A stretch of DNA of 64,000 nt from Chryseobacterium endalhagicum (GTDB taxonomy: Bacteria; Bacteroidota; Bacteroidia; Flavobacteriales; Weeksellaceae), in NCBI RefSeq assembly GCF_016745235.1, contig NZ_JAELVM010000001.1:385856-449855 (forward strand). The letters run 5' to 3'. The position numbers and the translations under genes were made by a program. Shown one piece after another: positions 33,714-42,475 of the stretch (its first letter is position 1; each line of letters starts with the position of its first letter). Below the pieces are notes generated by a model that was given only the letters and a program-made list of their open reading frames with translations, was not told the origin of the DNA and did no database searches.

Positions 33714-33804
33714 AACACAAATATCACAAATGAATTCACGAATTCCACAAATGCTGCTGTCATTCAGTAGTGATATTTGTGAATTCATTTGTGATATTTG
33801 TGTT
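33714..33804. repeat. long palindrome made of CACAAAT-type words
   Basis: A perfect 26-bp inverted repeat: 33714-33739 (AACACAAATATCACAAATGA and 6 more bases) and 33779-33804, its exact reverse complement, with a 39-nt centre that repeats similar words (ATTCCACAAATG). CACAAATAT CACAAATGA show a 9-nt period. It lies directly after an operon terminator. Confidence 0.92.
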
Positions 33805-33893
33805 TTCTAAGCATAAGCTTTGTAATGGCATTAATATTCGGCAATGCCAGAAATTAATATACAGAATTATAGCCGTAATTAAAATCAATTCAA

Positions 33894-35171
33894 ATGAAAA
33901 TCAATAGAAGAAGGAGGCTCATAAAAACATTCAATCTTCTGGATCAGCCTATAAGATTCAATCCTTTTGTATTCAGCCGTACTTTTTTCATGTGGGCATT
34001 CACCGGTCTTGTAGGTGGAGCTATTGCGGGCGGTTACTGGATCGTACTGGAACATTTTACTGAATTTCTGAGTGCTTTTCAGGGCTGGATGGTGATTCCT
34101 ACTATGGCAATCTGCGGTCTGATGGCGGGATTGGTCATTCATTTTATCGGAGATCCCGGGGAAATTCATTTGATTGTTAATAATATCAGATTTAACAAAG
34201 GAAAATTAGAGCCTAAAAATAATCCTTCCATGATTCTTTCCTCACTGTTTTGTGTGGCATCGGGAGGAAGTCTCGGTCCGGAAGCGCCTTTGGTTCAGGT
34301 TACGGGATCTACGGGAACCTGGCTGGGAAAAATTTTCAGGCTTAAAGGAGAGGAACTGCGTTCTTTGAGTATTGCGGGGATGGCTTCAGGTTTCACAGCT
34401 TTGTTTGGAGCACCGCTTGGAGGAAGTCTCTTTTCACTGGAAATCCTGCATCACAAGCATGCGGTGGAATATTATAAAGCCATTATTCCTGCTTTGGTAG
34501 CGAGCTGTTTCAGTTATGTGATGTTTGCGCTGATCATTCATCTGGGGATTGGAGCAACATGGGATCTGAAAGCTTATCATTATTCAGGAGTGTATGATTT
34601 TATCTACGCCTTTTTATTTGGGGTAGTGGCCACTATTTTCGGATGGATCTTTATATTCGTGGTGAAGTTTTTCAAAAAAGTTTTTGAATACAGATCTTTT
34701 CCGATTTATGTAAAAACACTGACGGGAGGAATTATTCTGGGAATTATCGCCTATTATTTTCCGCTTACCAGATACTTCGGACACCATGAAATTAATGAGC
34801 TGATTAACGGGAATTTTGCCCTGAACTTTTTAATCGTCATCCTTGTTTTTAAAATCATAGCCATTGCTGTGACGGTAACTTCAGGATGGAGGGGAGGTTT
34901 CATCATTCCGCTGTTTTTTGTGGGAACTACGTTAGGATTAATTATACATCACTTGTTTCCTACGGTTGATACCACGCTGGCTATCGTAAGCTGTATGGCT
35001 GCCATTAATGCCTGTGTGACAAGAACTCCAATGAGTACAACCATTATTCTGGGAACTTTAACCGGTTTTACGTATTTCGTTCCTATACTTTTTGCGAGTT
35101 TAACAGGCTATTTCCTGGCTCCGAAAATTCCGTTCATCGGTTCACAGTCCGAAAAATTGTCCGAAGAATAA
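33894..35171 (+). CDS. ClC-family chloride channel / exchanger
   Basis: A 425-residue multi-span membrane protein of the ClC family. Selectivity-filter motifs are visible: ASGGSLGPEAPLVQVTG (G-x-x-GPE-x-P, about 120-136), a second GAPLGGSLFSLEI and the GWRGGFIIPLFFVGTTLG (about 331-348) motif. The gating glutamate in GPE is present. ClC proteins of bacteria are often H+/Cl- exchangers; the proton glutamate was not identified with certainty. No CBS domain follows. It is monocistronic and separated from sucC by 131 nt. Confidence 0.9.
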   Translation: MKINRRRRLIKTFNLLDQPIRFNPFVFSRTFFMWAFTGLVGGAIAGGYWIVLEHFTEFLSAFQGWMVIPTMAICGLMAGLVIHFIGDPGEIHLIVNNIRFNKGKLEPKNNPSMILSSLFCVASGGSLGPEAPLVQVTGSTGTWLGKIFRLKGEELRSLSIAGMASGFTALFGAPLGGSLFSLEILHHKHAVEYYKAIIPALVASCFSYVMFALIIHLGIGATWDLKAYHYSGVYDFIYAFLFGVVATIFGWIFIFVVKFFKKVFEYRSFPIYVKTLTGGIILGIIAYYFPLTRYFGHHEINELINGNFALNFLIVILVFKIIAIAVTVTSGWRGGFIIPLFFVGTTLGLIIHHLFPTVDTTLAIVSCMAAINACVTRTPMSTTIILGTLTGFTYFVPILFASLTGYFLAPKIPFIGSQSEKLSEE

Positions 35172-35234
35172 AGCAAATTTCGCAGACATGTTAAAAATCA
35201 AGTTTCTTCCACTTTAATTTTTAAGCCAATAAAC

Positions 35235-35264
35235 TTGAACTTCCATGTCTTTTTAGTAAATTTG
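35235..35264 (+). promoter_or_regulatory. promoter of sucC
   Basis: TTG (35235-35237), exactly 19 nt, then TAAATTTG (35257-35264), 38 nt before the ATG. One of the best matches to the Bacteroidota consensus in the window. Confidence 0.88.
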
Positions 35265-35302
35265 TCAACCTTTAAATTTTAAAATAAAATAATAAAAATA
35301 AT

Positions 35303-36493
35303 ATGAATCTTCACGAGTATCAATCAAAAGAGATTTTATCAAAGTATGGAGTAGCTATCCAACGTGGTTTCGTAGCGAATAACGTAGACGAAGCTGTAGC
35401 AGCTGCTGAAAAATTGACTGCTGAAACCGGAGCTCAGGCTTGGGTAGTAAAAGCACAGATTCACGCAGGTGGACGTGGTAAAGGTGGCGGTGTAAAGTTC
35501 TCTCCAAACATGGATAAACTTAAAGAAAACGCTCAAAACATTATCGGAATGCAGTTGGTAACTCCACAAACTTCTGCTGAAGGTAAAAAAGTACACTCTG
35601 TTTTGGTTGCAGAAGATGTTTATTATCCTGGAGAATCTGAAACTAAAGAATTTTATGTTTCTATTCTTTTAGACAGAGCTGAAGGTAAAAATACCATCGT
35701 ATATTCTACTGAAGGAGGTATGGATATCGAGCATGTAGCTGAAGTAACGCCTCATTTGATCCACAAAGAAATCATTGATCCTGCTTTAGGTCTTCAGGGA
35801 TTCCAGGCTAGAAAAATTGCTTTCAACCTAGGTCTTGAAGGAAATGCTTTCAAAGAATTCACAAAATTCATTGCATCTCTTTACAATGCTTATACAGGAA
35901 TTGATGCTTCTCTTTTCGAGATCAACCCTGTGTTGAAAACTTCTGATAACAAAATTATCGCAGTAGATGCTAAAGTAACTTTGGATGACAACTCATTGTT
36001 CCGTCACAAAGACTTAGCTGAGCTTAGAGATACAAGAGAAGAAGATCCAATGGATGTAGAAGCTGGTGAAGCAGGTCTTAACTTCGTAAAACTTGACGGT
36101 AATGTTGCCTGTATGGTAAACGGAGCTGGTCTTGCAATGGCAACAATGGATATCATTAAATTATCCGGTGGTAACCCGGCTAACTTCCTTGACGTAGGAG
36201 GTACTGCTGATGCTCAGAGAGTACAGACTGCTTTCGGAATCATCCTTAGAGATCCTAACGTAAAAGCGATCCTGATCAACATCTTCGGAGGTATCGTAAG
36301 ATGTGACAGAGTAGCTCAGGGAGTTGTAGACGCTTACAGAGCAATGGGTAGCCTTCCGGTTCCATTGATCGTAAGATTACAGGGAACTAACGCTGTAGAA
36401 GCTAAACAATTAATTGACGATTCAGGTCTTCCTGTACATTCTGCAATTACTTTGGAAGAAGCTGCAAACAAAGTAAAAGAAGTTTTAGCGTAA
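35303..36493 (+). CDS. sucC: succinyl-CoA synthetase beta subunit
   Basis: A 396-residue beta subunit of succinate-CoA ligase. It starts MNLHEYQSKEILSKYGV, carries the ATP-grasp motif HAGGRGKGGGVKF (about 52-64), NGAGLAMATMDIIKLSGG and the CoA-binding/active-site FLDVGGTADAQRVQTAF and NIFGGIVRCDRVAQG. It makes ATP (or GTP) in the TCA cycle. The alpha subunit gene sucD is not adjacent, which is usual in Flavobacteriia. It has its own promoter and terminator, with codon use of a highly expressed gene. Confidence 0.97.
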   Translation: MNLHEYQSKEILSKYGVAIQRGFVANNVDEAVAAAEKLTAETGAQAWVVKAQIHAGGRGKGGGVKFSPNMDKLKENAQNIIGMQLVTPQTSAEGKKVHSVLVAEDVYYPGESETKEFYVSILLDRAEGKNTIVYSTEGGMDIEHVAEVTPHLIHKEIIDPALGLQGFQARKIAFNLGLEGNAFKEFTKFIASLYNAYTGIDASLFEINPVLKTSDNKIIAVDAKVTLDDNSLFRHKDLAELRDTREEDPMDVEAGEAGLNFVKLDGNVACMVNGAGLAMATMDIIKLSGGNPANFLDVGGTADAQRVQTAFGIILRDPNVKAILINIFGGIVRCDRVAQGVVDAYRAMGSLPVPLIVRLQGTNAVEAKQLIDDSGLPVHSAITLEEAANKVKEVLA

Positions 36494-36516
36494 GCTGAAC
36501 TTTTAAATAAATTGAG

Positions 36517-36547
36517 AAACCGTTCCATTTTTTGGAGCGGTTTTTTT
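36517..36547 (+). terminator. intrinsic terminator of sucC
   Basis: Stem AAACCGTTCCA / TGGAGCGGTTT (11 bp with one G-T pair), loop TTTTT, then seven T. Confidence 0.92.
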
Positions 36548-36573
36548 ATATTTAAAAATCAAAATGGAATCTG

Positions 36574-37056
36574 ATGAAAAAAATATATATTCCCAACCCT
36601 TGTTCAGAAATCTGGGAAACAATGGCTTCTCATGAGCAGGGAAAGTTTTGTTCTGTCTGCAGCAAATGTGTGATTGATTTTACAGAAAAAAAATCTGAAG
36701 AAATTGAATCTGTTTTCAAAGAGAAGCGGGATGAAGATATTTGCGGCAGATTTTTTAGTTATCAACTGGATAAAGACGTTGAAAAATCTGAGAAACTGAA
36801 AAGCAGGTTTTTAAAATATATTCCCCGGAATTTTCAGAACAGCAGAATGACACTGGCTGCGTTTTCTCTGGTTCTATTTTTGGTAGGCAGTGCAAAACCA
36901 AAAGAGAAAGATCATGCTGTCATTGGGGAGGCCAAGATTGAAGAAGATTCTATTCCTAAAAATGACGATTATATTTTGGGCGCGCCTGTGCTCCGGAATG
37001 ATTCCGTTGCCAAAATGCCTCAGAAAGACAGCCTGAAATTCAACCAGAATAAATAA
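36574..37056 (+). CDS. Cys-rich N-terminal (zinc-ribbon-like) membrane protein
   Basis: A 160-residue protein. The N-terminus has the Bacteroidota motif IPNPCSEIWETM...GKFCSVCSKCVIDFTEK...ICGRF, with Cys10, Cys26, Cys29, Cys32 and Cys57 forming a probable metal-binding head. A transmembrane helix follows at about 93-109 (LAAFSLVLFLVGSA), and then an acidic, unstructured tail (EDSIPKNDDYILGAPV...). The same Cys-rich head is found at the start of many unrelated Bacteroidota proteins, often upstream of carboxypeptidase-like domains. There is no signal peptide. It is possibly a membrane adaptor or regulator. Function unknown. It is between sucC and the convergent mscS gene. Confidence 0.72.
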   Translation: MKKIYIPNPCSEIWETMASHEQGKFCSVCSKCVIDFTEKKSEEIESVFKEKRDEDICGRFFSYQLDKDVEKSEKLKSRFLKYIPRNFQNSRMTLAAFSLVLFLVGSAKPKEKDHAVIGEAKIEEDSIPKNDDYILGAPVLRNDSVAKMPQKDSLKFNQNK

Positions 37057-37064
37057 TTTAAAGC

Positions 37065-37092
37065 ATAAAAAAACCGCTTATGAAAAGCGGTT
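37065..37092 (-). terminator. intrinsic terminator of the MscS gene
   Basis: Stem AACCGCTT / AAGCGGTT, with the A7 run at 37067-37073 giving a T-tract on the minus strand. Confidence 0.82.
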
Positions 37093-37098
37093 GATATT

Positions 37099-37983
37099 TT
37101 ATTTGTCCTGATTCTCGGCAGGAAGACTTTCCCCATTGGTAATACTGATGCTTGTAGGCGTTACCAACTGTATATTATCCGCATCCAGACGTTCCTTGAT
37201 CTTCAGATAAGCCTCGCTTTTCAGCTGAACGATGTTGGCGCCTACCTTCATCCAGAATTTAGCCTGAAGATTGAAATTACCCTGCTTTAAATCCGTGAAA
37301 ATAACTTCTGAAGTATCCAGACGGTCTACATTGTCAAGATTTTTAATCACATCCAGCATTCCTTTCTGGGCTTTCGCAATATCTTCATCAGCAGGAATTT
37401 CAAAATTTAAAATAATTCTGCGCTGTGGTGATGCTGTAATATTATAAAAAGGAGCATTGAAAATCACCTGATTCGGGATGTAAGCTTTTTTCCCGTCATC
37501 CGTAATAATTTTTGTGGTTAAAAATCCTATTTCCTGAACCGTTCCGGAATGATTCCCAATGGTAATATAATCGCCGACTTTAAAAGCCTTATCGATTCCG
37601 ATCAGCATTCCTGAAAAAATACTTGATACCAGATCCTTCAAAGCCACCCCGGCAATAACCCCGGCTACCCCTAAACTTCCGATAAATTTCCAGAGAAAAC
37701 CACTGAAGCCCATAATTTCAAGGGCAATAAAACTCCCCATCATCATGATTAGGAATCTGAAAACGCCTATCAGAGTAACCAGAGAACCTTCTTTTTTGCT
37801 TTTCGGGAAGAATTTGTGGAATAATTTTACGGCCCCTAAACTAAGATATTTGCTGGAGATAAGGAAAAAGGAAAATACCAGAATTCCGACAATAAGTTTT
37901 GGGGTAAGCTCGGCAAACCTCATATACCAGCTTTCCAAAACCCTGTAAATAACGTCTACATAGCTGTGTTCAATGTTCTGCAT
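37099..37983 (-). CDS. small-conductance mechanosensitive channel (MscS family)
   Basis: A 294-residue MscS-type channel. N-terminal helices precede TM3 (GVAGVIAGVALKDLVSSIFSGMLIGIDKAFKVGDYI), the pore-lining, Gly/Ala-rich signature of MscS. The cytoplasmic domain follows (TIGNHSGTVQEIGFLTTKII, GKKAYIPNQVIFNAPFYNIT). Opens on membrane tension to relieve hypo-osmotic shock. Length is typical of MscS (about 280). Monocistronic, with a divergent peroxiredoxin gene upstream. Confidence 0.92.
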   Translation of the reverse strand: MQNIEHSYVDVIYRVLESWYMRFAELTPKLIVGILVFSFFLISSKYLSLGAVKLFHKFFPKSKKEGSLVTLIGVFRFLIMMMGSFIALEIMGFSGFLWKFIGSLGVAGVIAGVALKDLVSSIFSGMLIGIDKAFKVGDYITIGNHSGTVQEIGFLTTKIITDDGKKAYIPNQVIFNAPFYNITASPQRRIILNFEIPADEDIAKAQKGMLDVIKNLDNVDRLDTSEVIFTDLKQGNFNLQAKFWMKVGANIVQLKSEAYLKIKERLDADNIQLVTPTSISITNGESLPAENQDK

Positions 37984-38025
37984 GAAAAAAAATTTGATTA
38001 AAGATATAAATTTTCATCAAAAATT

Positions 38026-38061
38026 TTGCCAGTTTCAAAAAGTCTACTAAATTTGTAGACT
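38026..38061 (+). promoter_or_regulatory. peroxiredoxin promoter with overlapping operator-like palindrome
   Basis: TTG (38026-38028), 19 nt, TAAATTTG (38048-38055). The -7 box lies inside a perfect 7-bp inverted repeat, AGTCTAC (38041-38047) N7 GTAGACT (38055-38061). A repressor bound there would block RNA polymerase. The palindrome is seen; its regulator is not identified. Confidence 0.75.
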
Positions 38062-38077
38062 AACAAATCAGAATATT

Positions 38078-38713
38078 ATGTCAATTAAACTAGGAGATAC
38101 TGCACCGGACTTTAAGGCTGAGACGTCTTTGGGTGATATTAAATTTCATGAATTCCTGGGTGATTCCTGGGGAATTCTTTTCTCTCATCCTGCAGATTAT
38201 ACGCCGGTATGCACTACGGAGCTGGGTTATACCTCAAAACTGAAATCTGAATTTGATCAAAGAGGAACCAAAGTGATTGCTTTAAGTGTAGATGGAGTAG
38301 AAGATCATCAGAGCTGGATTAAGGATATCAACGAGACCCAGAATACGGATGTGCAGTTTCCTATTATTGCAGACAAAGACAGAAAAATTTCGGAGCTGTA
38401 TGATTTTATCCATCCGAATGCCTCTGCAACCGCTACTGTACGCTCCCTGTTAATTATTGACCCTGATAAAAAAGTAAGGCTTATCATTACCTATCCTGCT
38501 TCTACGGGAAGAAATTTTAATGAGATCCTCAGGGTGCTGGATTCTCTTCAATTGGTTGATTCATATACTGTAGCCACTCCTGTCAACTGGCAACATGGCG
38601 ATGATGTGATTGTGCCTCCGGTTATTTCTACGGAAGATGCCAGGAAGATATTTCCGAAAGGAGTGACAGAAATAAAGCCGTATCTGAGATATACGCCCCA
38701 ACCCAATACATGA
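38078..38713 (+). CDS. 1-Cys peroxiredoxin (Prx6-type)
   Basis: A 211-residue thiol peroxidase of the AhpC/TSA family. The peroxidatic cysteine is in the motif PADYTPVCTTELG (Cys45). It is the only cysteine in the protein, so the resolving thiol must come from another molecule, as in 1-Cys Prx6-type enzymes. The length (about 210-220) and C-terminal extension (WQHGDDVIVPPVISTEDARKIFPKG) fit this subfamily. It reduces H2O2 and organic hydroperoxides. It has a strong promoter with an overlapping palindrome that may be oxidant-responsive, and a bidirectional terminator behind it. Confidence 0.95.
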   Translation: MSIKLGDTAPDFKAETSLGDIKFHEFLGDSWGILFSHPADYTPVCTTELGYTSKLKSEFDQRGTKVIALSVDGVEDHQSWIKDINETQNTDVQFPIIADKDRKISELYDFIHPNASATATVRSLLIIDPDKKVRLIITYPASTGRNFNEILRVLDSLQLVDSYTVATPVNWQHGDDVIVPPVISTEDARKIFPKGVTEIKPYLRYTPQPNT

Positions 38714-38752
38714 TTTATTTGATTTTTTATAGTTTAGTTTTAATTTGTACGA

Positions 38753-38785
38753 AAATCGCCCCGAAAAAATATTTCGGGGCGATTT
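38753..38785. terminator. bidirectional terminator after the peroxiredoxin gene
   Basis: A perfect 14-bp stem (AAATCGCCCCGAAA and complement) with a short loop, located between the convergent peroxiredoxin and OMP genes. Confidence 0.9.
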
Positions 38786-38814
38786 CAATTTTTTATATTC
38801 GGTAAGTAAGATGA

Positions 38815-39408
38815 TTAATTTCTTACATCGTTCGCTACTTCCTTAGCTTTTGAAGTCGGTAAATAAATACTGAATCCTACGTTAAAAGTAATATTTGAAT
38901 TCAGACCTTCGCTACCAAATCCGGTTTGACCCTGATACTTAACAAGTCCTTCTAAACCGATGTTCGGAGTGATGAAGTAAGAGTAACCAGGACCTACACC
39001 AAAGTCAAGACCTGTTGTAGAATTACCGTTTTCAACGGACGATCCACCGATACCTACGTTACCTTCAAAGAACCAACGTCCGTGATTCAATAAATTGTCA
39101 ACTCCTTTTTCTCCCGGGGATAGATAATAACGGCCTAATCCACCTACTGCATAATCAAATCTTGTCGGGCTTCCGTTAGTTACTTTACTGATTCCTAAAT
39201 TAACATATCCACCCACTGCAACATTGTCTTCTATAAAATAAGCACCTTTAGGCTGAATAGCAATACTATATCCTCCACCAGTATTTAAACCGAAATTACT
39301 TGTTAAAAGGCTGCTTCCTACCAGCCAGTTACCTTTTTGAATCTGAGCGTTAGCTGTTGCAGTCAAACCTGTTGCTGCTAATATTCCTGCAAAAATTAGT
39401 TTTTTCAT
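38815..39408 (-). CDS. outer-membrane beta-barrel protein
   Basis: A 197-residue protein with a signal peptide (MKKLIFAGILAATGLTATANAQ). The rest alternates short strands (WLVGSSLLTSNFGL, KGAYFIEDNVAVGGYVNLGIS, GRWFFEGNVGIGG, PGYSYFITPNIGLEGLVKY, ITFNVGFSIYLP) as in 8-stranded OmpX/OmpW-like barrels. The barrel ends before a short charged tail (SKAKEVANDVRN). Such proteins are abundant in the outer membrane of Chryseobacterium, but the function is unknown. Codon use is strongly biased, suggesting high expression. Confidence 0.85.
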   Translation of the reverse strand: MKKLIFAGILAATGLTATANAQIQKGNWLVGSSLLTSNFGLNTGGGYSIAIQPKGAYFIEDNVAVGGYVNLGISKVTNGSPTRFDYAVGGLGRYYLSPGEKGVDNLLNHGRWFFEGNVGIGGSSVENGNSTTGLDFGVGPGYSYFITPNIGLEGLVKYQGQTGFGSEGLNSNITFNVGFSIYLPTSKAKEVANDVRN

Positions 39409-39568
39409 AATTTATTATTTTAATAATTAAATGTTATCATTTGTAGATTAAAGAAAAGACAAGAAATGTGCCAGACTTCTTAATTTAAGATAAAAACTCA
39501 GAATTTGTGTTAATTTCAGTATGATGAAAATGTGAATTATTTGGTCATTATTTTAATGATAACGTAAT

Positions 39569-40084
39569 TTAAACGAAAAGGAGAATCACCGCTATAATAA
39601 GCCCTGCAATGGTGAATTTGATTCCTCTTTTAAAAGCTTTTGTTTTAGGATTAAACATCCAGAAACTTGAAATCACAAAGAAAAATAAACAGATCCCGAA
39701 AAACGTGTTCAGAGGTGATAATGTATCCTTTGACTGGGATTTGTGCAGTTTCACCATCTTGTCCAGCACGAAAGGAAGTTCTTTTTTCGAATATACAGCC
39801 TTACCTGATGCGGCATCATAAGTTCCCTGCTTAAAAAACAGAATATTCCCTTCTGTTTTCTCCACTTCAAAATTTTTAATTTTCAGTTCTTTACCCAATT
39901 CTTTTTCTGAAAGGTGAAGAGCTACCGTTTTATCATATTTCTTTTCCTTTTTAAGAAAATCCGTATCCCTGTAAACGAGCAGTATGCCGCTCAGTGAATA
40001 CACGGCCATGATTCCTGCCAGAAAATAACCGAGATAGCGGTGCGTAATTCTCATAAAACTTCTTGTGTCCTTGATCTTATCCAT
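39569..40084 (-). CDS. small PepSY-type membrane protein
   Basis: A 171-residue protein with an N-terminal helix MRITHRYLGYFLAGIMAVYSLSGILLVYR (about 11-39, with the conserved H-R-x-LGY...G of PepSY-associated TM proteins), a periplasmic middle and two C-terminal helices (LNTFFGICLFFFVISSFWMF, GIKFTIAGLIIAVILLFV). This is the PepSY/iron-reductase-like family that usually accompanies TonB-dependent siderophore receptors, and here it follows one. The role is probably reduction or handling of iron-siderophore in the inner membrane, inferred from context. Confidence 0.82.
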   Translation of the reverse strand: MDKIKDTRSFMRITHRYLGYFLAGIMAVYSLSGILLVYRDTDFLKKEKKYDKTVALHLSEKELGKELKIKNFEVEKTEGNILFFKQGTYDAASGKAVYSKKELPFVLDKMVKLHKSQSKDTLSPLNTFFGICLFFFVISSFWMFNPKTKAFKRGIKFTIAGLIIAVILLFV

Positions 40085-40108
40085 ATCATATTGTTTTGTT
40101 TAATTTAA

Positions 40109-40140
40109 AAAAGGAAACTGCAAAAATGCAATTTCCCTTT
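40109..40140 (-). terminator. terminator between TonB receptor and PepSY gene
   Basis: On the minus strand AAAGGGAAATTGCA pairs with TGCAGTTTCC and its T-run (TTTTTTT). It lies in the 85-nt gap between the receptor and PepSY genes and may lower expression of the second gene relative to the first. Confidence 0.7.
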
Positions 40141-40169
40141 GATTGATGAAATTATTCCGGTCTTTAATT

Positions 40170-42440
40170 CTAAAGTTTGTACGTCAGAGTGAAATAATAG
40201 TTTCTCGGAGTAATAGGGTTTACAGAATAATTTTCGTGTACATTATAGTTAACGACATCGAATAAGTTACCCACTCTCCCCTGGATAGAGAATTTTTTCC
40301 ACTCGTAGCCTACAGAAACGGTTACTGTGGTGTAATCTTTTAATTCGAACATTCTGCTTACTCCATTTCTTGCCGCTAAACTGTTGCTTCCTGTTTTTGT
40401 ATCATTCCATCCTGCTATACGGTTACCGATATAGTACGCTCCGGCACCTATTTTCAGTCCTTTTGCAAAACGGGTGAATTTATAGAACACTGAAGCATTG
40501 GCAGTGGTAGCCGGAGTTCGTACAAGTCTCTGCTCTTCTACGTATCCAAATTTTTCAGGAGTATCAAGATAAACGGAATTATTATATGAGAAACCACCTA
40601 TAATAGATAAGTTTTCATTAGGATTTCCTGTGATATCCAATTCCACCCCGCGGCTTCGCATTTTTCCTGCAAAATCTTTTAAAAGTCCATTAGGATCTAT
40701 TTGTAATCCGGCATCATTTAAGGCAACCTGGTAATAATTTTTGTAAAGAATCTGGTATACCGTAAGGTTAATTGCCAAGGCATTATTCCATAAATTTTTC
40801 TTTGCCCCGATTTCATATTGGTCAATATAGGTTGGCTTAAGCGATTGATCTTCTCTGTCTAAACCTACATTATTTGAGAATGAATTGGTATAGGTTGCAA
40901 ATACAGATAGGTTATCATTAGGCATATAGACAATACCGGCTTTCGGTGATATAGCCATATCTGAAGAGCTTGAAAACGGTACGTAAGGAGTAGTATTGTC
41001 CCTGAAGTTTTCTTTTCTTGTGCTTTTGTTTTCTACGTAAGACCATCTCAATCCGGCCAGAACCTTAAACTGCTTGGAAATGCTGATGAAATCCTGAGCA
41101 TAAACTCCTATTCTCTGAGTAGGAATTCTTGTGCGTTCAAGCCTTGCTGCGCGTTCAGAAGTTGGCATACTTCCTCCTGCCCATGTAGACGGATCATCCA
41201 GATAAACAAGTCCGTTAGGATTTCCGTTGGTACCAAACAGATAAGAAGTTCCATAGGCCGCTTTTTTAGGATCAGCGATGGTAGGATCATAATAAGTGTA
41301 GGAATCAGCCAGGCCGTAATCGCCGTCTGCTCCTATTAAAATCTTGTGACTGATATTTCCGGTGTTAAACTCACCATTGATATTAGCTTGGAACGAAGTG
41401 TAGTTTTGTTCGTTATAAGTTCTGTTTAAAGGTCTTTTCCAGACCAGTCGGTTGCCTGCTGCGTATTCCCATTGTACTCTTTCCGTTGAAAAATAATCCT
41501 TTGTATAGTTTTGATAAGAAGCAGTTGCATTCAAAGACCATTTTTCGTTGAACTGATGGTTGAACGTAATATTAGTAGACAATTGTTCTACGTTCTGATA
41601 CTGCCAGTCGGTGCCGAGGAAAGCATTTCTTGGAAGTAAATTGTTCATAGAATAGCTTTTGTCCGGATTGGTGAAAGATCCTATCCCGAAATCCGGAGTA
41701 AAATTGTTCTTCAGATAATCCGCTTCCACAATCAACTGTGATTTTGGGCTTAAATTAAATAAGAATGAAGGGTTAAAATAATATTTCTCAGATTCTACAA
41801 CATCTCTGAAACTTTCAGCATATTCATAAGCTCCATTTATTCTGAATGCTATATTTTTGGACAGAGGTCCGTAAATATCTACTGTAGGTTTGTAAGAATT
41901 CCAGCTTCCACCATTAAGACCCACGCTTCCCCCGAAATTAAATTTAGGTTTTTTGGTGATCATATTGATGATTCCTCCTGCTGCAGTATTTCCGTAAAGC
42001 ATAGCATTAGCTCCTTTCAATACCTCAACTCTTTCCAAACCGCTTACTTCAGGAAAAACACCACTGTTGATTCTCGATCCGTTTTTAAAGATGTTATCAT
42101 TCCCCAAAATAAAACCACGGCCTCCAAAACTGTCCTGAGAATTTCCTCTGGAAGATGTCACATACATACCGTTTACATTCTGAAGAACATCGCTCAGCTG
42201 TTTTGCCTGTTGCTGCTCAATAATTTCGTGGGTTACGATTGAGATGGCCTGAGGATTTTCCATTACTGTAAGGGCAGACTTCGTAGATAATGTTCTTGCC
42301 TGGTTGGGGTTTCCTGTTTTGTGAAGGTTAATGTCTTCAATGGTTTGAGACCTGATGGTATCGGTTTCAAGGTTTTTCATCTGGGCACCTAAAGATATGG
42401 CCGTCAATAAAAATCCTAAAGAAGCTAGTTGTTTTTTCAT
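40170..42440 (-). CDS. TonB-dependent siderophore receptor
   Basis: A 756-residue FhuE/FcuA-type receptor. A signal peptide is followed by the plug domain with SALTVMENPQAISIVTHEIIEQQQAKQLSDVLQNVNGMYVTSSRG and GGIINMITKKPKF, and then a 22-strand barrel that ends PRNYYFTLTYKL (terminal aromatic residue pattern). ETDTIRSQTIEDINLHK near the N-terminus is the likely TonB-box region. It imports ferric siderophores across the outer membrane using TonB energy. The specific siderophore cannot be told. It is followed by a PepSY partner gene, as is common for iron uptake in this genus. Confidence 0.93.
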   Translation of the reverse strand: MKKQLASLGFLLTAISLGAQMKNLETDTIRSQTIEDINLHKTGNPNQARTLSTKSALTVMENPQAISIVTHEIIEQQQAKQLSDVLQNVNGMYVTSSRGNSQDSFGGRGFILGNDNIFKNGSRINSGVFPEVSGLERVEVLKGANAMLYGNTAAGGIINMITKKPKFNFGGSVGLNGGSWNSYKPTVDIYGPLSKNIAFRINGAYEYAESFRDVVESEKYYFNPSFLFNLSPKSQLIVEADYLKNNFTPDFGIGSFTNPDKSYSMNNLLPRNAFLGTDWQYQNVEQLSTNITFNHQFNEKWSLNATASYQNYTKDYFSTERVQWEYAAGNRLVWKRPLNRTYNEQNYTSFQANINGEFNTGNISHKILIGADGDYGLADSYTYYDPTIADPKKAAYGTSYLFGTNGNPNGLVYLDDPSTWAGGSMPTSERAARLERTRIPTQRIGVYAQDFISISKQFKVLAGLRWSYVENKSTRKENFRDNTTPYVPFSSSSDMAISPKAGIVYMPNDNLSVFATYTNSFSNNVGLDREDQSLKPTYIDQYEIGAKKNLWNNALAINLTVYQILYKNYYQVALNDAGLQIDPNGLLKDFAGKMRSRGVELDITGNPNENLSIIGGFSYNNSVYLDTPEKFGYVEEQRLVRTPATTANASVFYKFTRFAKGLKIGAGAYYIGNRIAGWNDTKTGSNSLAARNGVSRMFELKDYTTVTVSVGYEWKKFSIQGRVGNLFDVVNYNVHENYSVNPITPRNYYFTLTYKL

Positions 42441-42475
42441 TTCTTATTTTTATGTAGAACAGTTTTAAATAGCGG

